Of a stretch of 64,000 bases of DNA, positions 13,030 through 25,236 are shown one piece after another. The position numbers and the translations under genes are program-made. The DNA lies in NCBI RefSeq assembly GCF_964340395.1, contig NC_135561.1:21880486-21944485 (forward strand). The letters run 5' to 3'. The DNA comes from Glandiceps talaboti (taxonomy: Eukaryota; Hemichordata; Enteropneusta; Spengelidae). The notes beneath the pieces were generated by a model. The model worked only from the letters and a program-made list of their open reading frames with translations. It was not told where the DNA came from and ran no database searches. Position 1 is the first letter of the stretch. The number at the start of each line of letters is the position of its first letter.

Positions 13030-13400
13030 GTAATAATGTCATACAGGGTTTAAAGCCATATGTACACATACAATGTACGATGTACAAATACACCATGTAT
13101 GTCATACAGGGTTTAAAGCCGTATGTACACATAAAATGTATGATGTACAAATACACCATGTATGTCACACAGGGTTTAAAGCCGTATGTACACATACAAT
13201 GTATGATGTACAAATACACCATGTATGTCATACAGGGTTTAAAGCCGTATGTACACATACAATGTATGATGTACAAATACACCATGTATGTCATACAGGG
13301 TTTAAAGCCGTATGTACACATACAATGTATGATGTACAAATACACCATGTATGTCATACAGGGTTTAAAGCCATATGTACACATTCAATATACAATGTAC
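13030..13400. repeat. 63-bp minisatellite, six units
   Basis: Six copies of a 63-bp unit (contains acagggtttaaagcc and atacaccatgta). The unit length is a multiple of three and stop-free in several frames, which explains the long repetitive open frames on both strands. No transcript evidence is visible, so I do not call it coding. Confidence 0.9.
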
Positions 13401-13534
13401 TTGTAAAATTGGTAAATACTCATTCATTTTCTAGCATATCATTGATTTATTAATTCACACATTTACATTTGTATCCATGACAAATTGTATACAATGCTTC
13501 CGTACACTTGCTACAATGTACATCAGCAATACAT

Positions 13535-13785
13535 TTATATACAAATTCAACCTTCCATAGACTTGCTACATCAGCTACTTGTATACACATTCAATCTTCC
13601 ATTGACTTGCTACATCAGCAATACATTTGTACAAATTCAACCTTCCATAGACTTTATACTGCATCAGCTACTTGTATACACATTCAATCTTCCATTGACT
13701 TGCTACATCAGCAATACATTTGTACAAATTCAACCTTCCATAGACTTTATACTGCATCAGCTACTTGTATACACATTCAATATTG
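13535..13785. repeat. About 105-bp composite tandem repeat
   Basis: Two alternating sub-units (ttcaaccttccatagact and cattcaatcttccattgac) with 'catcagctacttgtatacac' between them, repeated two to three times. It lies just upstream of the BIR exon, presumably in an intron. Confidence 0.8.
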
Positions 13786-13928
13786 GTTTGCAAAACATTT
13801 TATTTGTGGTTAAGATTAATCAGTTTTCTACCAGGGGTATTTGTTTGAACACAAAGAAACTACAAGTTGGGGAAAACAGGATTACATGTAACTTAACAAC
13901 TGTATATTGATAAATTTGTATATTGTAG

Positions 13929-14158
13929 GTATTGGTGATAATTGTAAATGTTTCTATTGTGATGGCGGACTGCGAAACTGGGAGCCAACAGACGAACCAT
14001 GGATGGAACATGCTCGATGGTTTCCAAAATGTCCATATGTGTTAAAGAGAAGAGGACAAGAATATGTGGAGTTTGTCAACTCAGCTTGTGGGGAATATAC
14101 ACCAAGTTCTGAAGATCTGACCAGCTGTGAACAAATGCAACATGGGGATATTTGTGAA
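13929..14158 (+). CDS. IAP exon: second half of BIR domain
   Basis: Acceptor ttgtag, donor gaa|gtatgt. The frame starts with two bases completing a split Gly codon and encodes GIGDNCKCFYCDGG..., with ligands Cys-Cys-His-Cys in the exact C-x2-C-x16-H-x6-C spacing. WEPTDEPWMEHARWFPKCP is the classic type II BIR signature with the Glu/Trp groove residues for IAP-binding motifs. The exon ends in phase 0. Confidence 0.92.
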
Positions 14159-17009
14159 GTATGTACTCTATTGTTTGTGCACACAGATGCATATGTAGTT
14201 ATGTACAAACCTGCATGCACATGTACACGCACTTACACACACATGTACGCACACGCACATAATACATACATACATACATACATACATACATACATACATA
14301 CATACATACATACATACATACATACATACATACATACATACATACATACGCACGCATGCACATGCATTCATTCATTCATTCATTCATTCATTCATACATT
14401 CATACATTCATAAATGTACATGCATGCTTCAACACATGCATTGTGTATGTATGTATGTATGTATGTACACCTAAGGACAACACTCACCACACAGACACCT
14501 GTACATAATACATACAAACACACAATGAGTGCATACACAGACACCACAGGTACATAACACATACAAACAAACAAACACATATGGACTGTGTATACACACA
14601 CAGACACCTGTACATAACACATAGAAACACACAAACAGTGTATACATACAAAGACACTTGTACATAACACATAGAAACACACAGTGTATACGTACACAGG
14701 TGTACATAACACATAGAAAAACACACAGTGTATACGGACAGACACCTGTACATAACACATAGAAACACACTGACAGTGTATACATACACATGTACACAAC
14801 ATGTACATTTGCATATGTAATGTTCTACCAATATTTGTTCAATCTTTAACTGTATTTATTTGAACCACCCTGATATCGTTGGTATTGTCATTGTCATCTC
14901 ATTTATATTGAAAATCATAAAACAAAATTTGTTGTAATGTCACCTACAGCTACCACCAGGTTCTGATGTCAAAGTGCCTGGAGCAATGGGTTATGAAGAT
15001 AAGGGTAAATTAGGTAAGTAGTCTTCTGATAATGGGTTATCTAAGATGATAAGGGTAAATTAGATAAGTGGTCTTCTGATAATGGGTTATCTAAGATGAT
15101 AAGGGTAAATTAGGTAAGTAGTCTTCTGATAATGGGTTATCTAAGATGATAAGGGTAAATTAGGTAAGTGGTCTTCTGGTAATGGGATATGAAGATGATA
15201 AGGGTAAATTAGATAAGTGGTCTTCTGATAATGGGTTATCTAAGATGATAAGGGTAAATTAGGTAAGTGGTGTTCTTACAAGTTATTCTCTTTCACTTAT
15301 CTCAGTAAAAACTGATAAGTAAGAAACAAAGGTTTGAATATCTATGTTTTAGTTTGTAGAGACTATAGATTATTCTATTATTCCAAGAATATAACATATC
15401 ACCCATGAGACTATAAATATTATAGAGAATTATTCTATTATTCCATGAATATAACATATCACCCCTTGAGACTATAGAGAACTATTCTTATTCCAAGAAT
15501 ATAACATATAGCCCTTGAGACTATAGAGAATTATTCTATTATTCCAAGAATATAACATATCACCCTTGAGACTATAGAGAATTATTCTATTATTCCAAAT
15601 GCAACACATAACCCCTGCAGTCACACCTCTTGTAAAAAACCCTGTCTGATTTGCCTGTGCTTGAGATTTCCATGACACAAAGTTTCTTTTGTTGTTTGTG
15701 TAGATAAACATGAAGCGACGTTGGAGGCTGTTATGAGGAGTGACCCAGTAATTGCTATCTTAGACATGGGTTATAATAGAAACACTGTGCAGAAAGCATT
15801 AGATGAAAGACTGCAAGGTAACACTGTGTTTCCCACAGCCCATGAAGTCTTACTAGCTGTCTGGGATTATGAGAAACAAGTACAAGAAGAACGTGACAGA
15901 TCTGATAATTACAGTGGTATTAATATTGCTGAATATCAAAGACCTGAATCTGGTGGTACTGCCTCAATACAACCAGGTAAGATGTCAAAGGAAACTGGTT
16001 CTAATCATCTCTCAGAGTGTCTGGTTCTAATCATCTCTCTCAGAGTGTCTGGTTCTAATCATATCTCTCAGTGTGTCTGGTTCTAATCATATCTCTCAGT
16101 GTGTCTGGTTCTAATCATCTCTCTCAGAGTGTCTGGTTCTAATCATCTCTCTCAGAGTGTCTGGTTCTAATCATCTCTCTCAGAGTGTCTGGTAAAGTTT
16201 AAAGACTTCAGAAACAGAATGGCAAACCTAACAATAGAATATATGAAACTGGTAACCTTACTGGGGAAGTCAGATAGATTTTACCTACTTGCATGTACCA
16301 CTCATACAGAAATACTTGTAGGAAACACTGGTAAAATGACAGGGGAACTCAGATAGATTTTACCTACTTGCATGTACCACTCATACAGAAATACTTGTAG
16401 GAAACACTGGTAAAATGACAGGGGAACTCAGATAGATTTTACCTACATACCACCCATAACAGAAACACTGGTAGGAAACCCTGGTAAAATGACTCCGGAA
16501 CTCAGATAGATTTTACCTACTTACCACCCTTAACAAAAATACTGGTAGGAAACCCTGGTTAAATGACAGGGGAACTGAGATGAAAGCATGGAATGACTTT
16601 CCAGTTTATGAACATTCCTTTATGTTTCTGGAGTAGTGTATCCCTTTAATGTGCATTTGTAATACTAACAGGTGAAACAACCAAGTTATGTTTCTTACTT
16701 GAGATTAATATATTTGGACATTTTGATAATTTTCCAGTGGAAAATTTCACCAATGACAGCCAACATGATGATTTACAAATGGGATGTCCAACTAGTTATC
16801 AAAGTGAAGATATACCAAGTGAAAGCGAGCGGACATTAGAAGAACTCAAAGAAGAAAAGAAATGTAAAATATGCATGGATAGGGACAAGTGCATCCTCTT
16901 CCAACCATGCGGACATCTTTCTGTTTGTGATGTGTGCTCACAGAAACTAAAGAAGTGTCCAATATGCAGGAAGGGAATCCGTAGTGCCATCAGAGCTTAC
17001 CTGTCATAG
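13929..17009 (+). CDS. Inhibitor-of-apoptosis (BIR-UBA-RING) gene, 3' four exons
   Basis: Exons 13929-14158, 14950-15013, 15704-15976 and 16738-17009; phases agree at all three junctions and give 279 residues ending at TAG. Visible: the C-terminal half of a BIR with C-x2-C-x16-H-x6-C zinc ligands, a UBA-like segment (about 100-165 of this partial protein), and a C-terminal C3HC4 RING (about 232-266) followed by the short hydrophobic tail typical of IAPs. IAPs of this shape (XIAP, cIAP, BIRC7 class) bind caspases or IAP-binding-motif proteins through BIRs and act as cytosolic E3 ubiquitin ligases through the RING; UBA binds ubiquitin chains. That role is family knowledge. The first BIR exon starts inside a Gly codon, so at least one 5' exon must exist; I could not find it in 1-13928. 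No CARD is seen. A one-BIR or multi-BIR architecture cannot be decided. Confidence 0.85.
14260..14410. repeat. (CATA)n then (CATT)n microsatellite in IAP intron
   Basis: Pure cata run to about 14348, short cgcacgcatgcacatg bridge, then catt run. Intronic. Associated Tyr/Ile/His/Thr frames are artefacts. Confidence 0.95.
14480..14810. repeat. About 60-bp tandem repeat in IAP intron
   Basis: Five to six degenerate units containing 'acacctgtacataacacat' and 'agtgtatac'. Cys/Val-rich open frames on the minus strand follow the repeat and are not considered genes. Confidence 0.85.
14950..15013 (+). CDS. IAP linker exon
   Basis: 64-nt exon between acceptor acctacag and donor ttag|gtaagt; encodes LPPGSDVKVPGAMGYEDKGKL and ends with one base of the next codon. 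Its 3' end, donor included, is tandemly duplicated five more times inside the following intron (see 14993-15275). Linker sequence; no domain. Confidence 0.75.
14993..15275 (+). repeat. 50-bp tandem repeat carrying copies of a splice donor
   Basis: Six units with a period of 49-50 bp, starting at about 15001, 15051, 15101, 15151, 15200 and 15250, each with aagggtaaattag followed by the donor region. Units 1, 3, 4 and 6 keep a full GTAAGT donor; units 2 and 5 read ATAAGT and lose it. Unit 1 is the 3' end of the linker exon. Confidence 0.95.
15361..15600. repeat. About 57-bp intronic tandem repeat
   Basis: Four units with 'gactatagagaattattct' and 'ccaagaatataacatat', separated by 'caccc' variants. 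Within the second IAP intron listed here; no function visible. Confidence 0.85.
15704..15976 (+). CDS. IAP exon: UBA domain
   Basis: Acceptor ttgtgtag, donor ccag|gtaaga, phase 1 at both ends. The pattern 'DPVIAILDMGYNRNTVQKAL ... FPTAHEVLLAVWDYE' is a three-helix UBA with the MGY/F loop, as found between BIR and RING in cIAP/XIAP-type proteins. A possible early donor (caag|gtaaca at about 15815) would truncate helix 3, so I prefer the long form. The C-terminal part is polar and probably disordered. Confidence 0.85.
16003..16196. repeat. 28-bp intronic tandem repeat
   Basis: About seven units of 'gtctggttctaatcatct' + 'ctctcagagt'. Starts about 25 bp after the UBA exon donor; the open frame that continues from that exon into this repeat is read-through. 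Confidence 0.9.
16255..16565 (-). repeat. Inverted relative of the 73-bp minisatellite
   Basis: Four units whose reverse complement matches the 9.3-12.9 kb array: gttcccctgtcattttacca, then a 'tactagtgtttctg'-like segment, then gtacatgcaagtaggtaaaa. They most resemble the diverged left-edge units (9300-9600), which also carry the 'acatgtaagcatg' variant. Confidence 0.85.
16738..17009 (+). CDS. IAP last exon: RING finger
   Basis: Acceptor ttttccag; first two bases complete a Val codon. After an acidic linker rich in Ser/Glu, the RING shows C-x2-C-x11-C-x-H-x3-C-x2-C-x6-C-x2-C with CGHLSVC at its centre, then IRSAIRAYLS and TAG. The hydrophobic tail after the last Cys pair is typical of IAP RINGs, where it is used in dimerisation and E2 activation. 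An extra Cys in the loop (DKC) is not a ligand by spacing. Confidence 0.93.
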
Positions 17010-20000
17010 TGGATGTTTGGTCCTTAGAGCCATCTGAGCTTAACTGTTACAGGAAATATTTAGTGCACAGTTCATCAGTCTACCAGTTATAGGAGGTACT
17101 TGGTGTATGCATTGCTATAGGAGGTCCCTGGTGCATGCATTGCCATTGAAGGCAGACTGTATTACTAGCTGGTCTCTATATACATTGTATTGTGCTTTTG
17201 TAGAACAGTCAAAGCCAGTTCAAATATAGTTTATTTACAATTGGAAGTTGGAAGTTTTAAGTACTGTTAATAATAGTTAAACTTGTGATCAGAAGGTAGT
17301 CCAAATACAGTGAATTACAGTCCACAGTTCCAAGTACCATTGGAAGTCATCTAATTACAGTAATGGGTCATTGATTGTAGATTTAATGAAATTACCGTCA
17401 ATTGTTATGACATAATTTTTGAATTACAATCTATAATTGACAGAATCATAATCACAAGTAATACATAATTTATCCATTGATGTGTTAACCGTACATTTGA
17501 CATGTTGTATATCACTAGTGGTACACAACTTGATATTTGGTAAACATCACATAATGTGAATGTCTATAGTTTGGTTCTAAATTTATTTTTAGTTTATTTA
17601 GCTGAAGCTTGAATCAACATAAACATAGAATCATTGATCAATTCTGAGTTACTATCCACTGTCAAATAATACATTAACTTTGGTATATTGCATCTAAGTC
17701 CATACACTGTAGTTGAGATTTTTGAACTACTAAGATAAAGCGGAGTCAAAATGAGAACATTTGTATTTTAGTTAAAATTTTAGTTCCTTTAATAAATACA
17801 TTGACAGTAAAATAACCTGATTTCAGGTGTCTGCATTTACTAGACAACTTAATCCTATATCACTCTCCCTATTTAGTTTTTGTTATACTTTGAAAATCTG
17901 TTTTCCATTGAATTAGTAGTCTAGATCCTATACCTGATGACATTCTCTACAATCACTATCCTCTCCAAGTATACATGCAGTCAAACTGACAAATTTTACA
18001 GAAAATCTATCAAAACTGCCTGCTGGGGAAAGGCTGAACAGTGCTTGTCAGTAGTAATCTATCACACACTGACAGACAGTTGTAATTGTTTACTTTATTC
18101 CAACAGTTGCTCATTAATCTGCAATTAGTACGGCCGTGTTTGATTAAATAATGTTGGGATACGATAACATAATCACATTTATATCAACTCTCCAATACCA
18201 TTAAACTATTGATTTCAGGGTAAGCACAGATTCTATTGCTAAAGTAACCAGTTTGACTATACTACGGTGGAGGTGATCATAGTGATTGTAATATGTATAG
18301 TAAACTATACTATTGATCAATAATCTAGTAAGTATACACAATGTATGGGTTTTTTATTACACTCTTATCAATATGGTATTTCCCCTTGTAGCTGTGTAAA
18401 TAAATGTAACACCAACATCAAATAACCTGTTATCACTTTCATAAATTTGTTTGTAAAATGAAGTAGTCCAAAGTATATCCAAATCAAGTCAGTTCAGAAA
18501 TCAAATCAAATCAGAGTACCACACAATGCAAGGCTATTGTCATCTGATATTGGGTAAGGTCATGATCTTTCATTAGCACAGTCATAGTGGTAGAAGGAAG
18601 TTAAAAGTAAATCTAGGTGTGGCAATACAGGAAAGACTTAGTATATATTCTAAGTTTACATATTCACTATTAACATCTGTTTTGGTTATCTTAATTTGTC
18701 AACTTCCTCTCCAGTGTAAAACAGTATTATCACCAAAATAAACTGAACTGACTCATTGTGTAAATCTGTGTAAGCTGTCATGAACAGACTGCCATAGACA
18801 TGACACATGGCTGATTGGTTTGTGCAAAGATCTATATGTAAAACAGAGTTGGTAAGGTTTCTACTCGGTTGAGCTGACTCACACTTAATCTGTCTAGAGT
18901 ATGTAATGTTTAATGACAATATATCTATCCTGAGTGACTAAATTCATGTATAGACAGACAGGGCTTTATTAGTCTTTAACAAGCTACATAAAGCAGACAT
19001 TGTGAATATTGACAGAAAACATTGGTGCACCAGTCACTTCCTGTGCATGTAAGAAAATGTGACTGAACTATTTTTTCAAGAAATTTGATTGTCACACTTT
19101 CATAAAATCAACAACATTTTTATACCAATGTATAATGTGCTTCATTTCGTAAATGGTAACATAAAAATTAAATTTTACTTAAAATAATTCTAAGTTTTGC
19201 CAAGACCTAATTTTCATAGATTTATTATGGTATGCATGGTGACTATGTGTAAATAATATTTTTGTCATTTTTATTTTGTGGAAAAAAAAACGCCAGTGAA
19301 AATGTTGACAATCCCAGATAGACATGTTTTTACTTAACAATATACAGTCAACAGAATACAATGTGAAAGTGAAAGTAAAATGTATACATGACATGTGAAT
19401 TTGTCACTGATCATTTATTTGTGAAATATCTGTATCATTGCCAGTAAAAAAGATTTGAATTTCTGACCTAAAATAAACTAGTTTGTAAGGATATTGAAAG
19501 TATGATATATGAGAGTAATGTAAAACCTGGGATTTATTGTACTGGAAGAGAATATAAAGAGACATGTCAAGTGAAAGAATTGGAATTCCTTGTGGTAAGA
19601 AAAATGAAATGTTAAAAACTATATGAAAGCAATTTACAGACAAAAATTATTGTATTCACAGAGGAAAATTACAAAAGAATGAATTATTTTGATGAGATTG
19701 GACATTTAATACTAGTTTGTAATATACAGTCATTTAACCACAAGGACATGCTGCTCAGGATGCAAATTCAAATATATGCGGTTTCTATGGCAACCATTGA
19801 AAGGGTAGATTGTTGGACAAGATTACAGATTTAGAGTACTGATTTAGAGGTGATGATGTCCATTTTCTACATCAAAAGAATTAAGAGACTTGAGTATTGA
19901 TTTACAGATGATATAGTTATAATTATAATAATATTGTACATTGTGTGTCTTTTGTACAACATTTGAAAGTATATGTTATTTTTTGACATGTTCCAAGAAT

Positions 20001-20282
20001 GATTTCTTGTTGAAAACCAATAGATTGTAGAATTTCTAAGAGTACTAAAAATACACATACATCAACTATTATATCTGGACACTTGAATATATTAGTAGCA
20101 CCAGTGGAAATATTTATAAGTGTATAATTTATTCTATAGTCAAATTTACTATAAAGTGTGTGTTTTATATGGCTAGGTATATTGTGTATATTGTAGACTA
20201 GTATTGAAATGGAACAAAATTACTTACTACAGGAAATATATTGAGTTGTTTGGTATTGGAGTGTCAGTATTACTGTATGGTC
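17010..20282 (+). other. 3' flank of IAP gene, no further gene seen
   Basis: AT-rich, no ORF with recognisable motifs. The first part is presumably the 3' UTR. AATAAA words occur at 17791-17796 and 18399-18404, either of which could be the poly(A) signal; the first would give a 3' UTR of about 0.8 kb. Confidence 0.5.
17791..17796 (+). promoter_or_regulatory. Candidate poly(A) signal AATAAA
   Basis: First canonical AATAAA after the IAP stop codon. AT-rich context makes chance occurrence likely, and no GU-rich element is obvious. Confidence 0.3.
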
Positions 20283-20692
20283 TCCTTGGTTAGATTATCA
20301 GATTGATCTCATTGGTTAGATTATCAGATTGATCTAAGTGGTTAGATTATCAGATTGATCTCATTGGTTAGATTATCAGATCGATCTCAATGGTTAGATT
20401 ATCAGATTGATCTCATTGGTTAGATTATCAGATTGATCTCATTGATTAGATTATCAGATTGATCTCATTGATTAGATTATCAGATTGATCTCATTGGTTA
20501 GATTATCAGATTGATCTCATTGGTTAGATTATCAGATCGATCTCAATGGCTAGATTATCAGATTGATCTCATTGGTTAGATTATCAGATTGATCTCATTG
20601 GTTAGATTATCAGATTGATCTCATTGGTTAGATTATCAGATTGATCTCATTGGTTAGATTATCGGATTGATCCAATTGGTTAGATTATCACA
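20283..20692. repeat. 26-bp minisatellite, about 16 units
   Basis: Unit TTGGTTAGATTATCAGATTG followed by ATCTCA. Two units carry 'cgatctcaatgg' in place of 'tgatctcattgg', at a spacing that suggests duplication of a multi-unit block. Confidence 0.95.
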
Positions 20693-21746
20693 TGAAATAG
20701 TCAGATACAGTTTGTTTTTAAATTTAAGTTGTAAGTGTGTGTGTGGTCTGTAGACTGTCAGTACACGTTGTATATTGTTTGATTTGACATGTGATTTCAA
20801 GTAATTGTGTAGTAGATAACTATACACTAGATAACTATACACTATATAGTTGCTTAATCCAATATCAATATTCATCTCATGTCTATGTTGTATATATTTC
20901 TTATCACATAGATAATACATGATGTGAATGTATTGTTTCATCTATTCAAATATGTACATTTAATGTTGCTCAAATCTCATCTGGTAGTGATCCGAGAATT
21001 ACCAAGTCTATCCTTACATTGGATGGAGATAACAATATTGTTAATAGTTAGAATTTTATGTATTTCAGTTAAATTGTATAATTGGAGTTTTCATTTGTCT
21101 ACAATATGTAGGCTTTCATGACACTTTTAGATATTTTAATATCTCAGTTGTCCACAATAAGTTGTCCACAATAAGTAAGTCTTTTGTATTTTACACTCCA
21201 ATAATGATTGTCATGCCCAATGGTACATGCATTTTAGAGAGTGATTAAAAATTGGTTGACAACAATGAATTCAGTATAGGTTTGCTTACTTTCCATACTT
21301 GCCTTCACTTTGTGACAAAATGGAATAAAGAATATATTGTTGTTAATATTATGATATTTTGTTTATTGAAAGACAGTCTCAGAAGTGACAGCAGCTTACA
21401 AACTCACAATTCATATTAGCATCATCAACAATTTTCAAAGAGATTTTCTTAATTACATATTAGTATTATTTTTAAAATATTAATTCCTTTCTTTTATGTT
21501 GGAAACCGGATGTTAACAAAATGGAAATAAATGCAGTGTAGTTAAAATGTTGATTTGAGAGGAACAATACACTGAGTCTCTATTATTTATATGCTACCTT
21601 ACACAGTTCTGGCTTGTATAGTATAGTATATCTTAAAATGGCCCTTCATTTAAAGTAAAATGGTTCTTTTTACCTTTTTTGGAAATTTCTTATTTCACAT
21701 GACCAGAATGTACAGATTTTACAACATATATACAGACGGATGGGCC
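20693..21746. other. Gene-poor AT-rich DNA
   Basis: No supportable gene; short open frames only. AATAAA words at 21324 and 21526 are not linked to any gene here. Confidence 0.5.
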
Positions 21747-21880
21747 GACATACATACATACATACATACATACATACATACATACATACATACATACATA
21801 CATACATACATACATACATACATACACACATACATACATACATACATACATACATACATACATACACACACAGACAGACA

Positions 21881-21918
<38 letters not shown>

Positions 21919-22034
21919 TACATACATACATACATACATATTACATACATATACATACATACATACATACATACATACATACATACATACATACATACAT
22001 ACATACATACATACATACATACATACATACATAC
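21747..22034. repeat. (CATA)n microsatellite with CACA core
   Basis: cata run, a central cagacaga/(ca)n block at about 21866-21912, then cata again to 22034. It borders an exact inverted repeat (22035-22082) whose partner is bordered by (TATG)n at 24855. Confidence 0.95.
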
Positions 22035-22082
22035 ATTCGTTATTCAGTTTTATACTTCTGGTGAAATACATTTTCACTAAGG
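22035..22082 (+). repeat. Left arm of a 48-bp exact inverted repeat
   Basis: Reads attcgttattcag ... cattttcactaagg; the reverse complement is found without mismatch at 24807-24854. The outer sides of both arms are the same microsatellite in opposite orientation, so the inverted structure extends outward several hundred bp. Confidence 0.95.
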
Positions 22083-22398
22083 CATTTTGAATGTTTATTA
22101 ATTGTCCATATCAGTCACAACACATGGTCTAATATTTGACCTTGTAATCACCTTTGAAAAGTGCAATAATTATAGTCCAAGCAAATCAGATTGTACCTGA
22201 GACCACAATGAATACTTGAACTTGTACATAAACAAATTGAATCCTGGGGCAACTCACACATATGACACCATATTGAATAACTCCAAAATTGGTTTAATGG
22301 TCCAATCATATACATACACTGATACTGGTATATATAACAGTAGTTTTAATTTTATCAGTCAAAACTACATAATTGGAATATATATATATATACCTGCA

Positions 22399-22643
<245 letters not shown>

Positions 22644-22810
22644 GAACACACATTCACAAATTGTAGCAATTTATCATCTTGTTGACTTATGCTAAACATA
22701 GGTAGCAATGTTTGTTGACACTTGATGGCGCCCTTTTAAAACGAGATACACAGCTCTCATAAAGCGCCTGGGGTGTTTGTGTATTTTCAACAGTGTGATT
22801 GTTACTAGTA

Positions 22811-24528
22811 AGTCTTTAGGGGTGGACCATTTGATATCGTGGGGGGGGGGAGGGGGCTTGGAAGATTTCGGGGGAAAAAAGATGCCAAATGGATTTGCTT
22901 GAAACAAAATCCGGATATGAGTGGGTGATGGAAAAAAAAGATGGACCACTGCTGCTAGGAAAAAAAATGTCTTGGCAGGGAAATGATGCACACGAGTCGA
23001 GTGTACTGTTCAACCTGCTAGTACCTCTCCAACCAGGACACTTGTCAAATCATGACAAACAGTTTCAAACACATGTCAGGGACCAGTCAGTTTCGTTAGC
23101 CTGTGGTACATATATATGTATATATATTTGTTCTTGTCTCTGTTTCTTTCACAAATGGTTTAAATATTACTTCATGTAAGGGTTCAAACATAACTATATA
23201 TAAAATTATACATATAATACATGTATTACCTAGCTACCACACTAGTTACAGAACATGCCATGTAAGTGTTTGGCTGTTTCACAATCAGTGCTTCACTTAT
23301 CTTACACTTTGGGGCAAAAGTGAACTTGAAGGTAATGGTAATGGTAATGGTAATCTTCATACTATTGGATAGTTTATAAAAGAACTTAATCTAAATTGTT
23401 CTAGTCTCTTCAATATGAATTTGTCAAAAGGGATGATATACTTCCTATTTCGGACACTACATGTATCGACACCACAACTCAAATTCAAGTTTCTATTGTA
23501 CACTAGGTATGACCTACTAAAGTGCTCTAACACATCAGTAACTTTACTATACATGCAATATCAATGCCCCTATACCAATGTTACAGGCCCACTTTTATAA
23601 CGTGGAAAACTTATTTAACAAGTTACATTTACTGTAGCCTTTCGATGCTTGGCAATATATATCTCAGAGGCTATGAATAACCTAAATAAGAGGTAGACAT
23701 GTTCCAGTTTCAAATCAAAGTTCTTTCCTCCACCTCTTACTGTCAAGATGCTACGGAACTTTATTTCAAACATGTTTCAACTTTATGTAGTTGCTTTTTA
23801 CATGTTAGAGCTGTCTTGTAAAGCTTCCAAATTATTGTCTGAAAGTGTCTGTGAATAGCCTAAACATTGCCTTTAGAAGTAAAAATCCTCCAGGGCTTCT
23901 AGGGGGAGACCTAGAACCCTAGAACCCCCCACCCCCACCCCCATTCACACACACACATGAGGTGGACATATCCCAGTCTCAAAGCTCTTCCCTCTACAGC
24001 TTACTGTCAGATGCTATGAAACTTTATTCATGGGGGTCAGTGACTTTTTGTCGGCCAAATGGAAAAAAAACACTGACACCCCCCCCCCCCCATCCCCCCA
24101 AGCTGGAGAAACGAACCGGTCTATCTGAATGTTTGAGCTCACCAATCAAGTTTCCGATTTGTATTTTCAATGTGTCATCATACCATGGCATAAAAACTGT
24201 CAACGATGTTTATTTAATTGAAAATCAAACATGTATGAAATATGTAGTTTTCTAAATATAATCTGTGTGTGATAGAACAGCATCTTTTTACTCTCTGTAT
24301 TACCATGTGCCAAAACCAATCAGAAACTTGCGGCAACAAATGTAGGTGTTCAACATTGACGTAAAAAAAACCGGATATCTCAAAGAAGCAAAGAAAAAAA
24401 AGTTGCCAGCATAAGCGAAGGAGAAAAAAAACAATTCTCAGGCAAGCAGGTGGGAAAAAAATAATGACTCTCCACCAATCTTCCAAGCCCCCCCCCCCCC
24501 CAGGATATCGAATGGACTACCCCTTACC
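22811..24528. mobile_element. Putative 1.7-kb element with GGGGT..CCATTTGATATC ends
   Basis: Left end GGGGTGGACCATTTGATATC then poly-G and cttggaagatt; the right end read in reverse complement is GGGGTAGTCCATTCGATATC, poly-G, cttggaagatt. The ends match over about 45 bp. A TTA trinucleotide flanks both sides and could be a 3-bp target duplication. The interior has a tandem segment (23690-23770 resembles 23958-24030) but no convincing ORF, so it is non-autonomous or decayed. Related ends occur at 34929-35808 and 46768, so this is a family. Confidence 0.65.
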
Positions 24529-24763
24529 GATGATGGCACACTATGAGACCAGGAGATTGGATTTGTTACTCGGTCAAAGAATTGAACGTAAAAACAAACA
24601 GGATTTTTATCGAAGTCAGTGACGGCTGTAAGAATTTAACAATTTATAAACCTGAACAATTTGTTCACATGAGCTTCAGGCGATATTTCATAAAATAATA
24701 TAAATATAAGCTGAATAAGACAATTTTATCATAATATGTGTGTCTATGTGTGTACGTATGTAT

Positions 24764-24802
<39 letters not shown>

Positions 24803-24806
24803 CGCG

Positions 24807-24854
24807 CCTTAGTGAAAATGTATTTCACCAGAAGTATAAAACTGAATAACGAAT
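24807..24854 (-). repeat. Right arm of the 48-bp exact inverted repeat
   Basis: Exact reverse complement of 22035-22082, followed by (TATG)n. Both arms therefore give the same translated string (KMYFTRSIKLNN) on opposite strands. No gene is implied. Confidence 0.95.
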
Positions 24855-25205
24855 GTATGTATGTATGTATGTATGTATGTATGTATGTATGTATGATGTA
24901 TGTATGTATGTATGTATGTATGTATGTATGTATGTATGCATGTATGTATGTATGTACATACGTGTGTGTACGTAGGTAGGTATGTATGTATGTTTGTATG
25001 TATGTATGTATGTATGTATGTATGTATGTATGTATGTATGTATGTATGTATTTGTGTGTGTATGTATGTATGTGTCTGTCTGTCTATCTATCTATCTATC
25101 TATGTATCTATGTATCTATGTATGCATGTATGTATGTATGTATGTATGTATGTATGTATGTGTATGTATGTATTTGTGTGTATGTGTGTGTGTGTGTGTG
25201 TGTGT
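24855..25205. repeat. (TATG)n / (TG)n microsatellite
   Basis: tatg runs interrupted by gtaggtag, tttg and (tcta)n, ending in (gt)n at about 25182-25204. Mirror image in composition of 21747-22034. Confidence 0.95.
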
Positions 25206-25236
25206 TTTATAGAAAAACTCATATATATTCCACAGT

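Noticed and set aside
12924-13453. Repeat protein encoded by the 63-bp array (both strands)
   Set aside because: The same array is open in both directions simply because the unit is a multiple of three and lacks stops; no sign of codon constraint.
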